The notes under the pieces: model-generated
What the model saw: only the letters and a program-made list of their open reading frames with translations
What the model was told of the DNA's origin: nothing
Database searches by the model: none
Made by a program: the position numbers and the translations under genes
NCBI GenBank assembly: GCA_963838735.1
Contig: CAWISG010000004.1
Location: 62,001-126,000 of the forward strand
Source: Parerythrobacter_A sp963838735
Lineage (GTDB): Bacteria; Pseudomonadota; Alphaproteobacteria; Sphingomonadales; Sphingomonadaceae
Length of the DNA stretch: 64,000 bases
Direction of reading: 5' to 3'
Shown here: positions 25,980 through 34,483 of the stretch, piece by piece
Layout: each line of letters begins with the position of its first letter
Position numbering within the stretch: the first letter of the stretch is position 1

Positions 25980-27451
25980 CGCGCCGCCTCCAGCGCTCGC
26001 GTTGCAAATCCGCGATGCGCAGGGTCGCGGTACGCCTCGACCAGATCGCGCTTGCGTACCTTGCCGCTGTCCATGCGCGGGACGTGATCGACAAAGGCGA
26101 TGGCGCGGGGCAGTTTGTAGCTGGCGACCTGTTCGCGCAACCGGTCAGCCATCCGTACTGCCGCCTGTGCATCGGACGCCTGACCAGCAGCTAGTTCGAC
26201 CACCGCCTGCACTGCCTCGCCAAGATCGGCATCGGGGACGCCAAACACCGCGCAATCCACGACTACCGGATCGGCCATCAGCGCCTCCTCAACCTGCGCC
26301 GGGTAGATATTCGCGCCGCCCGATATGATGGTGAAAGCCGCGCGGTCGGTCAGGTACAGATAACCGTCGGCGTCCATATGTCCGATATCGCCCATCGTGG
26401 CCCAGCCTTGCGCGCTGGTTGCCGCCGCCGCCTTGTGCGGGTCGCCGTGATAGGCGTGCGCCGTGCGGCCTTCGAAGTAGACGCGGCCCGTTTCGCCGAT
26501 CGGGACTTCGCCATCGTCTGTGTCGAGAATATGGATCGTGGAACCATAAGCGCGGCCCACGCTGCCTGGTCGCTCCAGCCATTCGGCGCTGGTAATATGG
26601 GTGAAGCCGACCGCTTCGGTGCCGCTGTAATACTCGTGCAGGATCGGCCCCCACAGCGCAATCATGCGGCGCTTCATATCCTTCGGACACGGCGCACCGG
26701 CGTGAATGGCGCAAACATGATGGTCGTTCGCGGCAGGCCGGTCGGGCAAAGCGAGGATGCGCGAGAACATCGTCGGCACCCACTGGCTGTGTGTGACCTG
26801 TTCGGCTGCAATCAGTTCCAGCGCGCGGGCCGCATCGAACCGCTCCATCGCCACCACGGTGCCGCCCAGCCGCTGCACCGTCATCGCGTAGCGCAGCGGG
26901 GCGGCGTGATAGAGCGGTGCGGGGCTGAGAAAGACGGTCTGCTCGTTCATGCCGAACAAATCGCGCGCCCGGTCCGTGCGGCGGGCATCGCTACCCAATG
27001 GAGCATGGGCCAGCGGACGTTTCACGCCCTTCGGCTTGCCCGTCGTTCCAGACGTGTACAACATATCACTGCCCTCGATCCGTGCGAAATCAGCGGTCGG
27101 TCCGTCCCACTCTTCGGGCGGCAAGGCATTGGCACAATTGCTGGCGCGCGTCAGGACGACGCGCGCGTTACTGTCCAACAGAATGTGATCGCGTTCCGCA
27201 GCGGGCGTCTTTTCGGACATCGGCACGAAATACAGGCCGGACATCTGTGCCGCCCACGCCGCGACGAAGAATTCCGGACTGTTGCCCAAGATGACCGCAA
27301 CGGTGTCTCCAGTACCGCAGCCGCGCTGCGCTAGCACGCCCGCCAACCGTTCGGCGCGGCGCGCAAGTTCGCCATAGGTCATGCGCGCCGTGCCCAGCAC
27401 CAGCGCAATGCGATCGGGCGTCCGCTCCGCTATCGCGCCGGGCCAACTCAT
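25976..27451 (-). CDS. AMP-dependent acyl-CoA synthetase/ligase (ANL superfamily)
   Basis: This 491-residue adenylate-forming enzyme activates a carboxylic acid to its CoA thioester via an acyl-AMP. The P-loop YTSGTTGKPKG is at residues 132-142, the EYYSGTEA motif lies mid-protein, and the hinge/GD motif appears in GWATMGDIGHMDADGYLYLTDR. The catalytic C-terminal lysine is in MDSGKVRKRDL. Overlaps by four bases at both ends (with the phosphatase and the ALDH) show it is translationally coupled. The substrate is unknown; the context suggests a carboxylic acid derived from P450 oxidation. Confidence 0.92.
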   Translation of the reverse strand: MSWPGAIAERTPDRIALVLGTARMTYGELARRAERLAGVLAQRGCGTGDTVAVILGNSPEFFVAAWAAQMSGLYFVPMSEKTPAAERDHILLDSNARVVLTRASNCANALPPEEWDGPTADFARIEGSDMLYTSGTTGKPKGVKRPLAHAPLGSDARRTDRARDLFGMNEQTVFLSPAPLYHAAPLRYAMTVQRLGGTVVAMERFDAARALELIAAEQVTHSQWVPTMFSRILALPDRPAANDHHVCAIHAGAPCPKDMKRRMIALWGPILHEYYSGTEAVGFTHITSAEWLERPGSVGRAYGSTIHILDTDDGEVPIGETGRVYFEGRTAHAYHGDPHKAAAATSAQGWATMGDIGHMDADGYLYLTDRAAFTIISGGANIYPAQVEEALMADPVVVDCAVFGVPDADLGEAVQAVVELAAGQASDAQAAVRMADRLREQVASYKLPRAIAFVDHVPRMDSGKVRKRDLVEAYRDPAHRGFATRALEAAR

Positions 27452-28041
27452 GCGCCGCCCGCCGGGAAATGGGTGGCCTCGTTGAAACTGAGCAACCGCA
27501 GATCGTCGATGCAGGTGCCCGCCATCCGCGTGATACTGGCATGCCGCGGGGCGAACCGCGCAAGACTGCCCGCACCCACCGCCCGCGCCAGCGCGACATT
27601 AATCGGCAGGCCATGCGTGAACACCGCCACCCGGTTGCCCGCGCCGCGCAAAACCGCATTCAGCGAAGCCTCGACCCCGGCAACGAAGCGGTCATGATCC
27701 CCACCCAGCGCCACCACCGGGTTATCGAGGAATGCCTGCCATTTTGCGCCGCCTTCGGCCCGCCATGCTTCAACCGCGACATATTGCGCGCCGCCCTGAT
27801 CCACTTCAGCCATACCTGTTTCGCATTTAACGGACAGGCCAAGTGCGCCCGCCAGTGGCTGTGCGGTCTGCATGGCGCGACGCAGCGGGCTGGAAACGAT
27901 CAGGTCCACTGGTTCTTCTGCCAGCCGCTCGCCGGTCAGCGCAGCCTGACGACGGCCGAGAGCATTCAGCGGCGGATCGACTTGCGGATTGGCCCCTTCG
28001 ACGTCGGGTGCGCCGTGGCGGATCAAGAGGAGCTGTTTCAC
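27448..28041 (-). CDS. Histidine phosphatase superfamily (phosphoglycerate mutase-like)
   Basis: This 197-residue enzyme has the RHG motif (LLLIRHGAPD, His9), the helix arginine in SSPLRRAMQTAQPLA, and the second catalytic histidine in VAVFTHGLPIN. It begins with GTG 28041, forming a GTGA overlap with the TetR stop, and ends in an ATGA overlap with the ligase. It most likely removes a phosphate from a small metabolite. In an operon with an APH-type kinase-like protein this is suggestive, but the substrate is unknown. Confidence 0.88.
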   Translation of the reverse strand: MKQLLLIRHGAPDVEGANPQVDPPLNALGRRQAALTGERLAEEPVDLIVSSPLRRAMQTAQPLAGALGLSVKCETGMAEVDQGGAQYVAVEAWRAEGGAKWQAFLDNPVVALGGDHDRFVAGVEASLNAVLRGAGNRVAVFTHGLPINVALARAVGAGSLARFAPRHASITRMAGTCIDDLRLLSFNEATHFPAGGA

Positions 28042-28724
28042 GCCTGCCTGCCATCCCCGCCGGCCAGCGTGTTGAACCAGATCAGCCCACTGGTGTAGCC
28101 AAGCTGTTCTATCAGCGCATCGGTCGGCTCGGCTTTCGGCAGGCCGAGTTCCAGATACGCCATCTGTTCGGTCATCGCCCCCAGCGCCGCCGCCGTTGCG
28201 CCAGCATCCAGCGCCGCGCCGACATGCCCCTGCGTCTGGCATTGCAGGATCCAGCGGTTGCTGCGTTCGATGAACAGGCCGCGTACGGAAAGCCACATGG
28301 TGCGGAACAGGTCGGCTTCGGGACGCGCGGCAGCCTCCCGCGTGACCCGGAACAGGTGGCGGCGCTCCGCATAGTTGCGAAAAAACGCCGTGTTGCGTTG
28401 CACCAGCCCGTCGAGCGTGGGCTTCGTTACCGCTCCACCGCCGCCGCTGGCTTGCCGCAAATCGCCATACAAGTCGGCGACGACGGCGATGAGAATGGCG
28501 TCCTTGCCGGTGAAATGGCGGTAGAAATTACCGTGACTGACCCCGGCCCGTGCCGTGATGCCTGCGACAGTTGTGCCATCGAACCCGGTCTGGGCAAAGC
28601 AGACCTCGGCTGCCGCCATCAACTTGCTGCGTGTCACCCGACCGCGCTCGGTCGGGGCATCGACGCGCGATTTGTCGAGAATGCCCAGCACCGTGTCGGC
28701 GGTCAGGTCTGCGGTTTCGTTCAT
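28038..28724 (-). CDS. TetR-family regulator inside the catabolic operon
   Basis: This regulator has 228 residues. The DNA-binding part includes LMAAAEVCFAQTGFDGTTVAGITARAGVSHGNFYRHF (near 44-80), a canonical TetR helix-turn-helix. The C-terminal domain has no known signature. ATG 28724 overlaps the preceding stop by four bases. Being embedded in the operon, it is likely an autoregulator of this pathway that responds to an acyl-CoA intermediate, by analogy with FadR-like TetR proteins. Candidate operator: the palindrome upstream of the P450. Confidence 0.88.
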   Translation of the reverse strand: MNETADLTADTVLGILDKSRVDAPTERGRVTRSKLMAAAEVCFAQTGFDGTTVAGITARAGVSHGNFYRHFTGKDAILIAVVADLYGDLRQASGGGGAVTKPTLDGLVQRNTAFFRNYAERRHLFRVTREAAARPEADLFRTMWLSVRGLFIERSNRWILQCQTQGHVGAALDAGATAAALGAMTEQMAYLELGLPKAEPTDALIEQLGYTSGLIWFNTLAGGDGRQA

Positions 28725-29176
28725 CCGGCGAAACCCTGGTCGAAGCCCATTGCAGCGAACCAGGCACGGTCCTTGCCCGCACGCCGCGCGCCGTGCTCGC
28801 ACACAATCCGCGCGATTTCGGCGGGGGGACCGCCAGCGGCGTCATAGCCGCGCAGGAAGCTGTCGATGGCGTTCTGCAAGGCGGCGGTGCGTTCGCGCGG
28901 GGTTGCATCGCCGGAATCGTCCAGCGCGGTTCTCAGTTCGCTCGCTTCTTCGTGCGTTGCATCCAGCAACGAATGCGCAATCGCCTCGATATCCCGAGCT
29001 TCCTCGGCCTCGAACGCGGGCGTCGCATCGAGTTGCGCGCGGATGATCTGCACTTGCCCCATCACCAGCATTGCCTGCTCGCGGGCTAGCGCCGCGCTTT
29101 CGGGGAGGGCGGGCAGGATGACATGCTCCAATGCCCGTACGCAGCTGTCGAGGCGATCCTGTACGCTTGGGTTCAT
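28721..29176 (-). CDS. Small helical protein of unknown function beside the kinase-like gene
   Basis: This 151-residue protein is acidic, all-helical by appearance, and has no signal peptide or metal motif. It starts DRLDSCVRALEHVILPALPE and includes LAREQAMLVMGQVQIIRAQLD. ATG 29176 overlaps the kinase-like stop (ATGA). The fixed position next to an APH-type protein is like that of LvaB next to LvaA, where the small protein is required for the kinase, but sequence relationship to LvaB cannot be judged here. Confidence 0.75.
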   Translation of the reverse strand: MNPSVQDRLDSCVRALEHVILPALPESAALAREQAMLVMGQVQIIRAQLDATPAFEAEEARDIEAIAHSLLDATHEEASELRTALDDSGDATPRERTAALQNAIDSFLRGYDAAGGPPAEIARIVCEHGARRAGKDRAWFAAMGFDQGFAG

Positions 29177-30336
29177 GACGCATCTCCCTGTCCCAAGTCG
29201 ATCGTCAGCAGGCGCGCCAGTTCGTCTACGAATTGCGGGCCCGTGGCGGCGAGGAATGTCAGCAGCACGTCCTGATGATTGTGCGCCTCCTTCGCGGCGC
29301 GCATTCCCAGCACGCTGACGAGGATGTAGCTTTTCCAGTTATTGAAAACGGTGAAGTACTGCAGGCGCTTGCGGTCCACCGGTCGCCCGCCAGCCGCTTC
29401 GTAGGCCGCAATGAAATCATCTTCGCCAGCAAAGATGTCGCTGGCGCGGAACGTGCCGTCGATGACGGTGCCGAACACGGGTTGCAGCAACCAGCCGAAA
29501 TCGGCGTGGCGATCCCCGATATAGCTCATTTCCCAGTCGAGCATGGCGGTCACTTCGCCTGTCGCTTCGTCGAACAGGTAATTTCCGGTGCGAAAATCGC
29601 CATGCACGAGGCTCAGTTCGTCGCAGTCGGGAATGTTGGCTTCCAGCCATTGCGTCGCTAGCCGGATGACCGGCTCCTTCGCCACCGCATCCTGTTCCAA
29701 CAGCTCCTTCCAGAATCCGATCAGCCAGCGGGTTGCCTGTTTCGGGTCGGCATCGCCCCCTTCTTCGGGCGCGGCAAAGGACGGCAGGTCTGCGCTGCGC
29801 CAGTCGAAATTGTGGATGGCGACCAGCATGTCGAGATATTGCGGGCGGATTGTGTCGCGCAGCGGATCGCCCAGCACGGTACCCAGCCCTGTCACGCTGA
29901 GATCGAGCGACGTGGGTTTCGGGCTGCCCGGCATCATTTCCATGATAAGCGCCGGTCGCGGGAACGTGGAGCCCTCCGCGTCGATCCAGATCGGTTGCGG
30001 CACCGGCACCACACCCTTCATTGCGCGCAGCACATCCCATTCGCGGCTGCGGCTGGTTTCGGTAATTGCTTCTTCGGGGTCCATTCGCAGGACATAGCGC
30101 TGCGGCTCGCCGCCCTTTGTGGTCAGCGAGAAGACGAATTGCTCTTTAGACGCTCCACCGCCCAGCCGCGAAACGTCGCCAATGGTTGCGCCCGGCTCTT
30201 CCCTGGCGAAGAACTTTTCCAGCAGGCCGCGCACTTCGCTATCGACTTGCGGGATATAGGGCGGCGCGGCGCGGCGGGCCTTGCGCTGTTCCAGCAGCGC
30301 CGCAAGGTGCGGTTCGGTGTCGATGGGGCGTGTCAT
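29173..30336 (-). CDS. Phosphotransferase (APH/ACAD10-like kinase) family protein
   Basis: This 387-residue protein-kinase-like fold has a glycine loop RLGGGASKEQF near 58-67, catalytic loop LVHGDFRTGNYLFD (residues 244-256) and metal-binding DWE at 267-269, so the catalytic residues are complete. Proteins of this type include LvaA of levulinate catabolism and the N-terminal domain of human ACAD10/11, which phosphorylate the gamma-hydroxyl of hydroxyacyl-CoAs so that phosphate can be eliminated. The gene is coupled by overlaps to an SDR upstream and the small helical protein downstream. The substrate here is inferred, not known. Confidence 0.87.
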   Translation of the reverse strand: MTRPIDTEPHLAALLEQRKARRAAPPYIPQVDSEVRGLLEKFFAREEPGATIGDVSRLGGGASKEQFVFSLTTKGGEPQRYVLRMDPEEAITETSRSREWDVLRAMKGVVPVPQPIWIDAEGSTFPRPALIMEMMPGSPKPTSLDLSVTGLGTVLGDPLRDTIRPQYLDMLVAIHNFDWRSADLPSFAAPEEGGDADPKQATRWLIGFWKELLEQDAVAKEPVIRLATQWLEANIPDCDELSLVHGDFRTGNYLFDEATGEVTAMLDWEMSYIGDRHADFGWLLQPVFGTVIDGTFRASDIFAGEDDFIAAYEAAGGRPVDRKRLQYFTVFNNWKSYILVSVLGMRAAKEAHNHQDVLLTFLAATGPQFVDELARLLTIDLGQGDAS

Positions 30337-31103
30337 CGGGTCCCTTCCTGTTCAATTGAATTAACAAAACGAGCCGCGCCAAAGCCGCCGTCGCAGTCCA
30401 GCACGACACCGTTGACCCAGCGTGCGGCGGGCGACAGCAGAAACTGTATGGCGGCGGCGATTTCGTCGGGCGTGCCGTGCCGTCCGGCCAGCTTCTCGGC
30501 AGCGGCAATACGGTCTGCGCCCATCGAACGGCGGAAATCATCGAGAATGGCGGTTTCGACAGGCCCTGGCGCGACGGCATTGACCCTGCATCCGGCACCG
30601 ATCAACCGCGCGGCCTGCACCTTGGTCCAGACATTCAGCAGCTTCTTGGAAAAGGCATAGGCTGCCGTCCCGTCCATCGTGGCGGCTTCCCGCTGTATTT
30701 CTGCGGCGGGTGCATCGACCAGTTCCGCAAGGCGCGCATCGGGCAGATCGCAGCGGTGCGCAGTAATGCTGCTGACCGACACGATGGCCGGGCGGTCCGC
30801 CCGCATCAGTGCGTCGTGCAGCGCATCGCTAAGCTGCCGGATGGCTAGGAAATTGACCCTTACGATGCTCGCCGGATCGAACGTGCCGGGCACGCCTGCG
30901 ACATGAGCGATGGCATCGACTGCGCCGCATTCCCGCGCCAGTGCCGCTATCGCGCTTTCATCCGACAGGTCGCACGCGATGATGCCATCGCCCGCGCGCC
31001 GATCGACACCAACGACTTCCTCGCCAGCGTCGGCAAGCCGCCCCGCCAACGCGGCACCAATGCCACTTGCCGCGCCGGTGACGAGGGTGCGGCGGGACGT
31101 CAC
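30333..31103 (-). CDS. Short-chain dehydrogenase/reductase
   Basis: This 256-residue classical SDR has cofactor motif TLVTGAASGIG near residues 6-16, then ALARECGAVDAIAHVAG and the catalytic SVSSITAHRCDLPD...AAYAFSK (Ser, Tyr-x3-Lys). An acidic residue after beta-2 (GVDRR) suggests NAD preference. The start is taken at GTG 31103 because it makes a GTGA overlap with the P450 stop, matching the other junctions of this operon. A GTG nine bases earlier is also possible. It probably oxidises the alcohol formed by the P450. Confidence 0.88.
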   Translation of the reverse strand: MTSRRTLVTGAASGIGAALAGRLADAGEEVVGVDRRAGDGIIACDLSDESAIAALARECGAVDAIAHVAGVPGTFDPASIVRVNFLAIRQLSDALHDALMRADRPAIVSVSSITAHRCDLPDARLAELVDAPAAEIQREAATMDGTAAYAFSKKLLNVWTKVQAARLIGAGCRVNAVAPGPVETAILDDFRRSMGADRIAAAEKLAGRHGTPDEIAAAIQFLLSPAARWVNGVVLDCDGGFGAARFVNSIEQEGTR

Positions 31104-32308
31104 TGCGACCACTCCACCATCAGCCGGTCATACCCGCTGAACCAGTTGTTCGCCGCCCGCTGCGCCGGTTCCACCACGCGAATATGCCGCATCGTAGCGA
31201 ACAGTTCTTCGAGGAATATCCTAGCCTCCAGCCGCGCCAGATGCGCGCCCATGCAGAAATGCGCGCCGATACCGAAGGCGAGATGCGGGTTGGGCTTGCG
31301 GTCGATGCGGAACTGCTCCGGCGCATTAAACACCCGCTCGTCGCGGTTGGCGGAGGCGAAATACAGCACCACCTTGTCACCTGCCGCGATTTGCGTGCCG
31401 AACAGGTCGCCATTCTCCACCGCCGTGCGCCGCATATGAATGACAGGCGACACCCACCGCGCCATTTCCTCCACCGCGCCCGGAATGGCGGACGCATCGT
31501 TGCGCAGCGTCTGCACCTGTTCGGGATGCCGCAGCAGTTCCTCGAGCCCGCCGGTCAGCAAAAACCGGGTGGTCTCGTTGCCCGCCACGGTCAGCACCAT
31601 GAAATAGGCGTCCAGTTCTTCTTCGGTGAACGGCGCTCCCGCGCCCTCCGCCTGCGCCAGGGCCGAAGCGACATCATCGCCTGGTGCGCCCTTCTTCTGC
31701 GAAACAAGCTGGCGAAAATAGGCGAACAGATGTGCGCGCGAGTGCGCTTGGTCCGCTTCGGTCGCGCGCACGTCGCTCATCGTGTTGGCCCATGCGACCA
31801 GATCGCGCTGGCGGCTGCCGGGCACGCCCAGCACGCCTGCGAAGACGATCATCGGGATGGTGACGGCAATCCGCTCCACAAAGTCGAATGGTTCGCCTTG
31901 CGGGGCATCGAGAATGAGCTCGCGGATTATATCGCGCACCCAGTCCTCGCGTCGCCCGACCGCACTGCGCGCAAAGGCGGCAACGCCCGGTGCGCGCAGG
32001 CGCGAATGGTGGGGCGCATCGCTGTTGTGAACGCTGTGTGCGCCCGATCCCTCGGCGCGTTTATTGCGGATTTGCGTGCCCTCGCCGTTGACGAAACCGC
32101 GATGGTCGCGTGCGATGGCGGCAACGTGTTCGTGCCGCGTCAGCGCCCAGAACCCGTCGCCCGGTACGGTGTTTGCTTCGGGACCGGCGTTCCAATGGAC
32201 CGGCGCATGGTCGCGCAAATGGCGGAAGGCGGCATATTGATCGCCCGCGGCAAACGGCGCGACGTCGATCAGGTCGATATCCGCAGTCTCGCGTACGCTT
32301 GTCGCCAT
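31100..32308 (-). CDS. Cytochrome P450 monooxygenase
   Basis: This is a 402-residue soluble bacterial P450 of class I type. The oxygen-binding I-helix motif AGNETT is at 242-247, the ExxR pair is E281/R284, and the heme loop is FGIGAHFCMGAHLARLE with ligand Cys352. HHSRLR in the C-helix contacts the heme propionate. No fused reductase is present; ferredoxin and reductase must come from elsewhere. ATG 32308 has GGGAGG 9 bases upstream and gives a typical length. It is the first gene of the overlapping operon and would start the pathway by hydroxylation. Confidence 0.93.
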   Translation of the reverse strand: MATSVRETADIDLIDVAPFAAGDQYAAFRHLRDHAPVHWNAGPEANTVPGDGFWALTRHEHVAAIARDHRGFVNGEGTQIRNKRAEGSGAHSVHNSDAPHHSRLRAPGVAAFARSAVGRREDWVRDIIRELILDAPQGEPFDFVERIAVTIPMIVFAGVLGVPGSRQRDLVAWANTMSDVRATEADQAHSRAHLFAYFRQLVSQKKGAPGDDVASALAQAEGAGAPFTEEELDAYFMVLTVAGNETTRFLLTGGLEELLRHPEQVQTLRNDASAIPGAVEEMARWVSPVIHMRRTAVENGDLFGTQIAAGDKVVLYFASANRDERVFNAPEQFRIDRKPNPHLAFGIGAHFCMGAHLARLEARIFLEELFATMRHIRVVEPAQRAANNWFSGYDRLMVEWSQ

Positions 32309-32377
32309 GCGGCCATGCCTCCCAACATGGGCCGGCCATGACAGATGCCCGACCGGCATCGCCACCTTTGCCCGTAC

Positions 32378-32443
32378 TTGACACGATGCTCAGGAAGCGA
32401 ACATGATATCATCGTCACATCTGATCGCGGGTCAAGGGCAAAG
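32378..32443. promoter_or_regulatory. Divergent promoter region with palindrome between P450 operon and SDR
   Basis: TTGACA at 32378-32383 (rightward) and TTGACC at 32430-32435 (leftward, read on the minus strand) face each other. Between them lies the palindrome ATGATATCAT (32403-32412), positioned where both -10 elements would fall. CTTTGCCC (32366-32373) and GGGCAAAG (32436-32443) flank the region as an inverted repeat. It is a candidate operator for the operon's TetR. Confidence 0.45.
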
Positions 32444-32489
32444 TGATATAGGTCCGGTAACTTCGCATCTTGCATTGGGAGAACACGTC

Positions 32490-33260
32490 ATGGATTTCAC
32501 CGGAAAAACAGCTATCGTTACAGGTGGCAGCGGCGGGATCGGGCTGGCGGTTGCGCGCGTCCTGCTGGATGGCGGCGCGAATGTCATGCTGGCGGCGCGT
32601 GATGCAGGCAAGCTGGCAGACGCTGCCGCGCAACTCCATGGCGGGGACGCGGTGCAGCACCAGGTTACCGACATTTCCAGCGAGGAGGCCGTCAAGGCAC
32701 TGGTCGCCGCGACCAAATCCGCCTTCGGACAGGTCGACATTTTTGTCGCAAATGCAGGGACCGAGGGTACGGTCAAGCCGTTGCTCGATCTGGAGCTGGA
32801 GGAATTCTCCTCGGTCCAGCGCATTAATGTCGATGGCACCTTTCTGTGCATCAAGCACGGCGCGCTTGCCATGCTTGACAGCGGCGGTGGTGCAATCGTC
32901 GTGACGGGTTCTGTCGCCAGCATGGTCGGCGTGCCCGGCCTTGGTGCCTACACACCCAGCAAGCACGCGGTAGCCGGGCTGGTGCAGGTTGCCGCGCTGG
33001 AACTGGCCGAGGCGGGCGTGCGCGTGAACGCCGTCGCGCCCGCTCCCATCGACAACGCGATGATGCGCAAGATCGAAAGCATGGTCGCCCCGCCCGAAGC
33101 ACAGGCCGCCGCGCAAGCCGGGTTCGAGGCGCTTATCCCGATGAAGCGGTACGGCAAAAACGAGGAAGTGGCGCAGGCCGTCGCCTTCCTCGCCAGCGAT
33201 GCGGCGTCGTTCGTGAACGGCGCGATCCTGCCGGTGGATGGCGGTTTCCTCGCTGCATAG
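32490..33260 (+). CDS. Short-chain dehydrogenase/reductase
   Basis: This 256-residue classical SDR has TGGSGGIG at residues 11-18, VDIFVANAGTEG for the NNAG-like motif, and catalytic VVTGSVASMVG...LGAYTPSKHA (Ser, Tyr, Lys). ATG 32490 has TTGGGAGAAC upstream. The preceding in-frame ATG at 32403 falls in the promoter palindrome and is rejected. Divergent from the P450 operon and probably co-regulated, it likely acts on a hydroxyl of the same substrate or on a 3-hydroxyacyl-CoA. Confidence 0.9.
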   Translation: MDFTGKTAIVTGGSGGIGLAVARVLLDGGANVMLAARDAGKLADAAAQLHGGDAVQHQVTDISSEEAVKALVAATKSAFGQVDIFVANAGTEGTVKPLLDLELEEFSSVQRINVDGTFLCIKHGALAMLDSGGGAIVVTGSVASMVGVPGLGAYTPSKHAVAGLVQVAALELAEAGVRVNAVAPAPIDNAMMRKIESMVAPPEAQAAAQAGFEALIPMKRYGKNEEVAQAVAFLASDAASFVNGAILPVDGGFLAA

Positions 33261-33371
33261 GAGGACATGAGACCGCTTGGCGATATGCGCGCGGCCTACC
33301 ATCATAAGTGTTACCGCCACACACATACCAGGCGTTGATAATGATCGGCTTCTTGGGACAGATCGGCACAA

Positions 33372-34415
33372 TCAAAAAGCGTGTTTCACACTGGAATGGT
33401 CTTCTACCGCGCGGATTTCCTGGTCGATCTGGCCACGGGCTATAGCACCGCCGCATTCGGCGATTGCGTACTTGTCGTTTTCGTTAATTGTTCCGGCAAG
33501 CAGAAGTTCGCCGAGCAGCCCGACGCCTATTAACTGCCCCCCTCCCAGTACGAGTAGCATACCGAAAAGCAAAAGCGGGCGGTCGCCGATGGGGCCAAAA
33601 CCCAGTGCCCAGAGGCAGCTTAGATAGCCGATGATTGCGCCGCCCAACAGCAATGCCACAAAGCCAGCCCCCCCGAAAAAATGGAGCGGTCGAGCTCCAT
33701 ATCGCGTGGTTAGCCATACGGTGAGCAAATCCAATGCGCCCTTGACCAGGCGCTTGCTGCCAAATTTTGATTCCCCAAAGCGCCGCGGCCGATGCTGAAC
33801 CGCAATCTCGGCCACTTGAAACCCCCGTGCATGAAGCAGCGCCGGTACGAACCTATGAAGTTCGCCGTACAGATTCAGTTCGGCAAGTGTCTCGCAGCGA
33901 TAAGCCTTGAACCCGCAATTGTGATCGTTGAGCTTCAACCCGAATACGCGGTTGACCGCTCCGTTGAATAGCTTGGATGGCAGCGTCTTGTCGACCGGGT
34001 CGTTTCGGACCTGCTTCCAGCCCGATACCACATCGGCGCCTGCCTCGATTGCTTTGAAGAACTTGCCAAGTTCCGACGGGTTATCCTGCAGGTCGGCGTC
34101 CATGCTGAAAACGACATCCCCTCGCGCCGCTGTAAAACCGGCAGACAGAGCTGCCGACTTCCCGAAGTTGCGGCGGAAGCGCAGGAACGAGACCCGTGAA
34201 TCGGCCTTTGCGAGTTCCCGCACGATTTCGCTTCCTTTGTCTTTGCTTCCGTCATCGACAAAGATCAGCTCGAAGCGTTTACCCATCGCCTCGCATTGCT
34301 CTACGATTTCGCTGTAAAGCATGTGGAGGCTTTCGCGCTCGTCAAAAAAAGGAATGACAAAACTGCATTCGGGTTCGAGGTCGAACGTGGCTTCTATGTT
34401 TTGTGGAAAAGACAT
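33372..34415 (-). CDS. Glycosyltransferase family 2, polyprenyl-phosphate sugar transferase (GtrB/ArnC-like)
   Basis: This 347-residue protein has an N-terminal GT-A domain with SFVIPFFDERESL, FVDDGSKDKG and the metal-binding DADLQDNP. Two C-terminal membrane segments follow (FFGGAGFVALLLGGAIIGYL and LLLFGMLLVLGGGQLIGVGL). This layout is that of dolichyl/undecaprenyl-phosphate glycosyltransferases, which load a lipid carrier on the cytoplasmic face for later transfer by GT-C enzymes. The divergent membrane protein could be that GT-C partner, and the flippase-like gene beyond it fits the same theme. Confidence 0.9.
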   Translation of the reverse strand: MSFPQNIEATFDLEPECSFVIPFFDERESLHMLYSEIVEQCEAMGKRFELIFVDDGSKDKGSEIVRELAKADSRVSFLRFRRNFGKSAALSAGFTAARGDVVFSMDADLQDNPSELGKFFKAIEAGADVVSGWKQVRNDPVDKTLPSKLFNGAVNRVFGLKLNDHNCGFKAYRCETLAELNLYGELHRFVPALLHARGFQVAEIAVQHRPRRFGESKFGSKRLVKGALDLLTVWLTTRYGARPLHFFGGAGFVALLLGGAIIGYLSCLWALGFGPIGDRPLLLFGMLLVLGGGQLIGVGLLGELLLAGTINENDKYAIAECGGAIARGQIDQEIRAVEDHSSVKHAF

Positions 34416-34483
34416 ACGTACGGCTCCCGTTTAAAGTCCGCTTCGTCGATACGGTCCGGCAGGAAAGAAAACGTTAATTCTAA

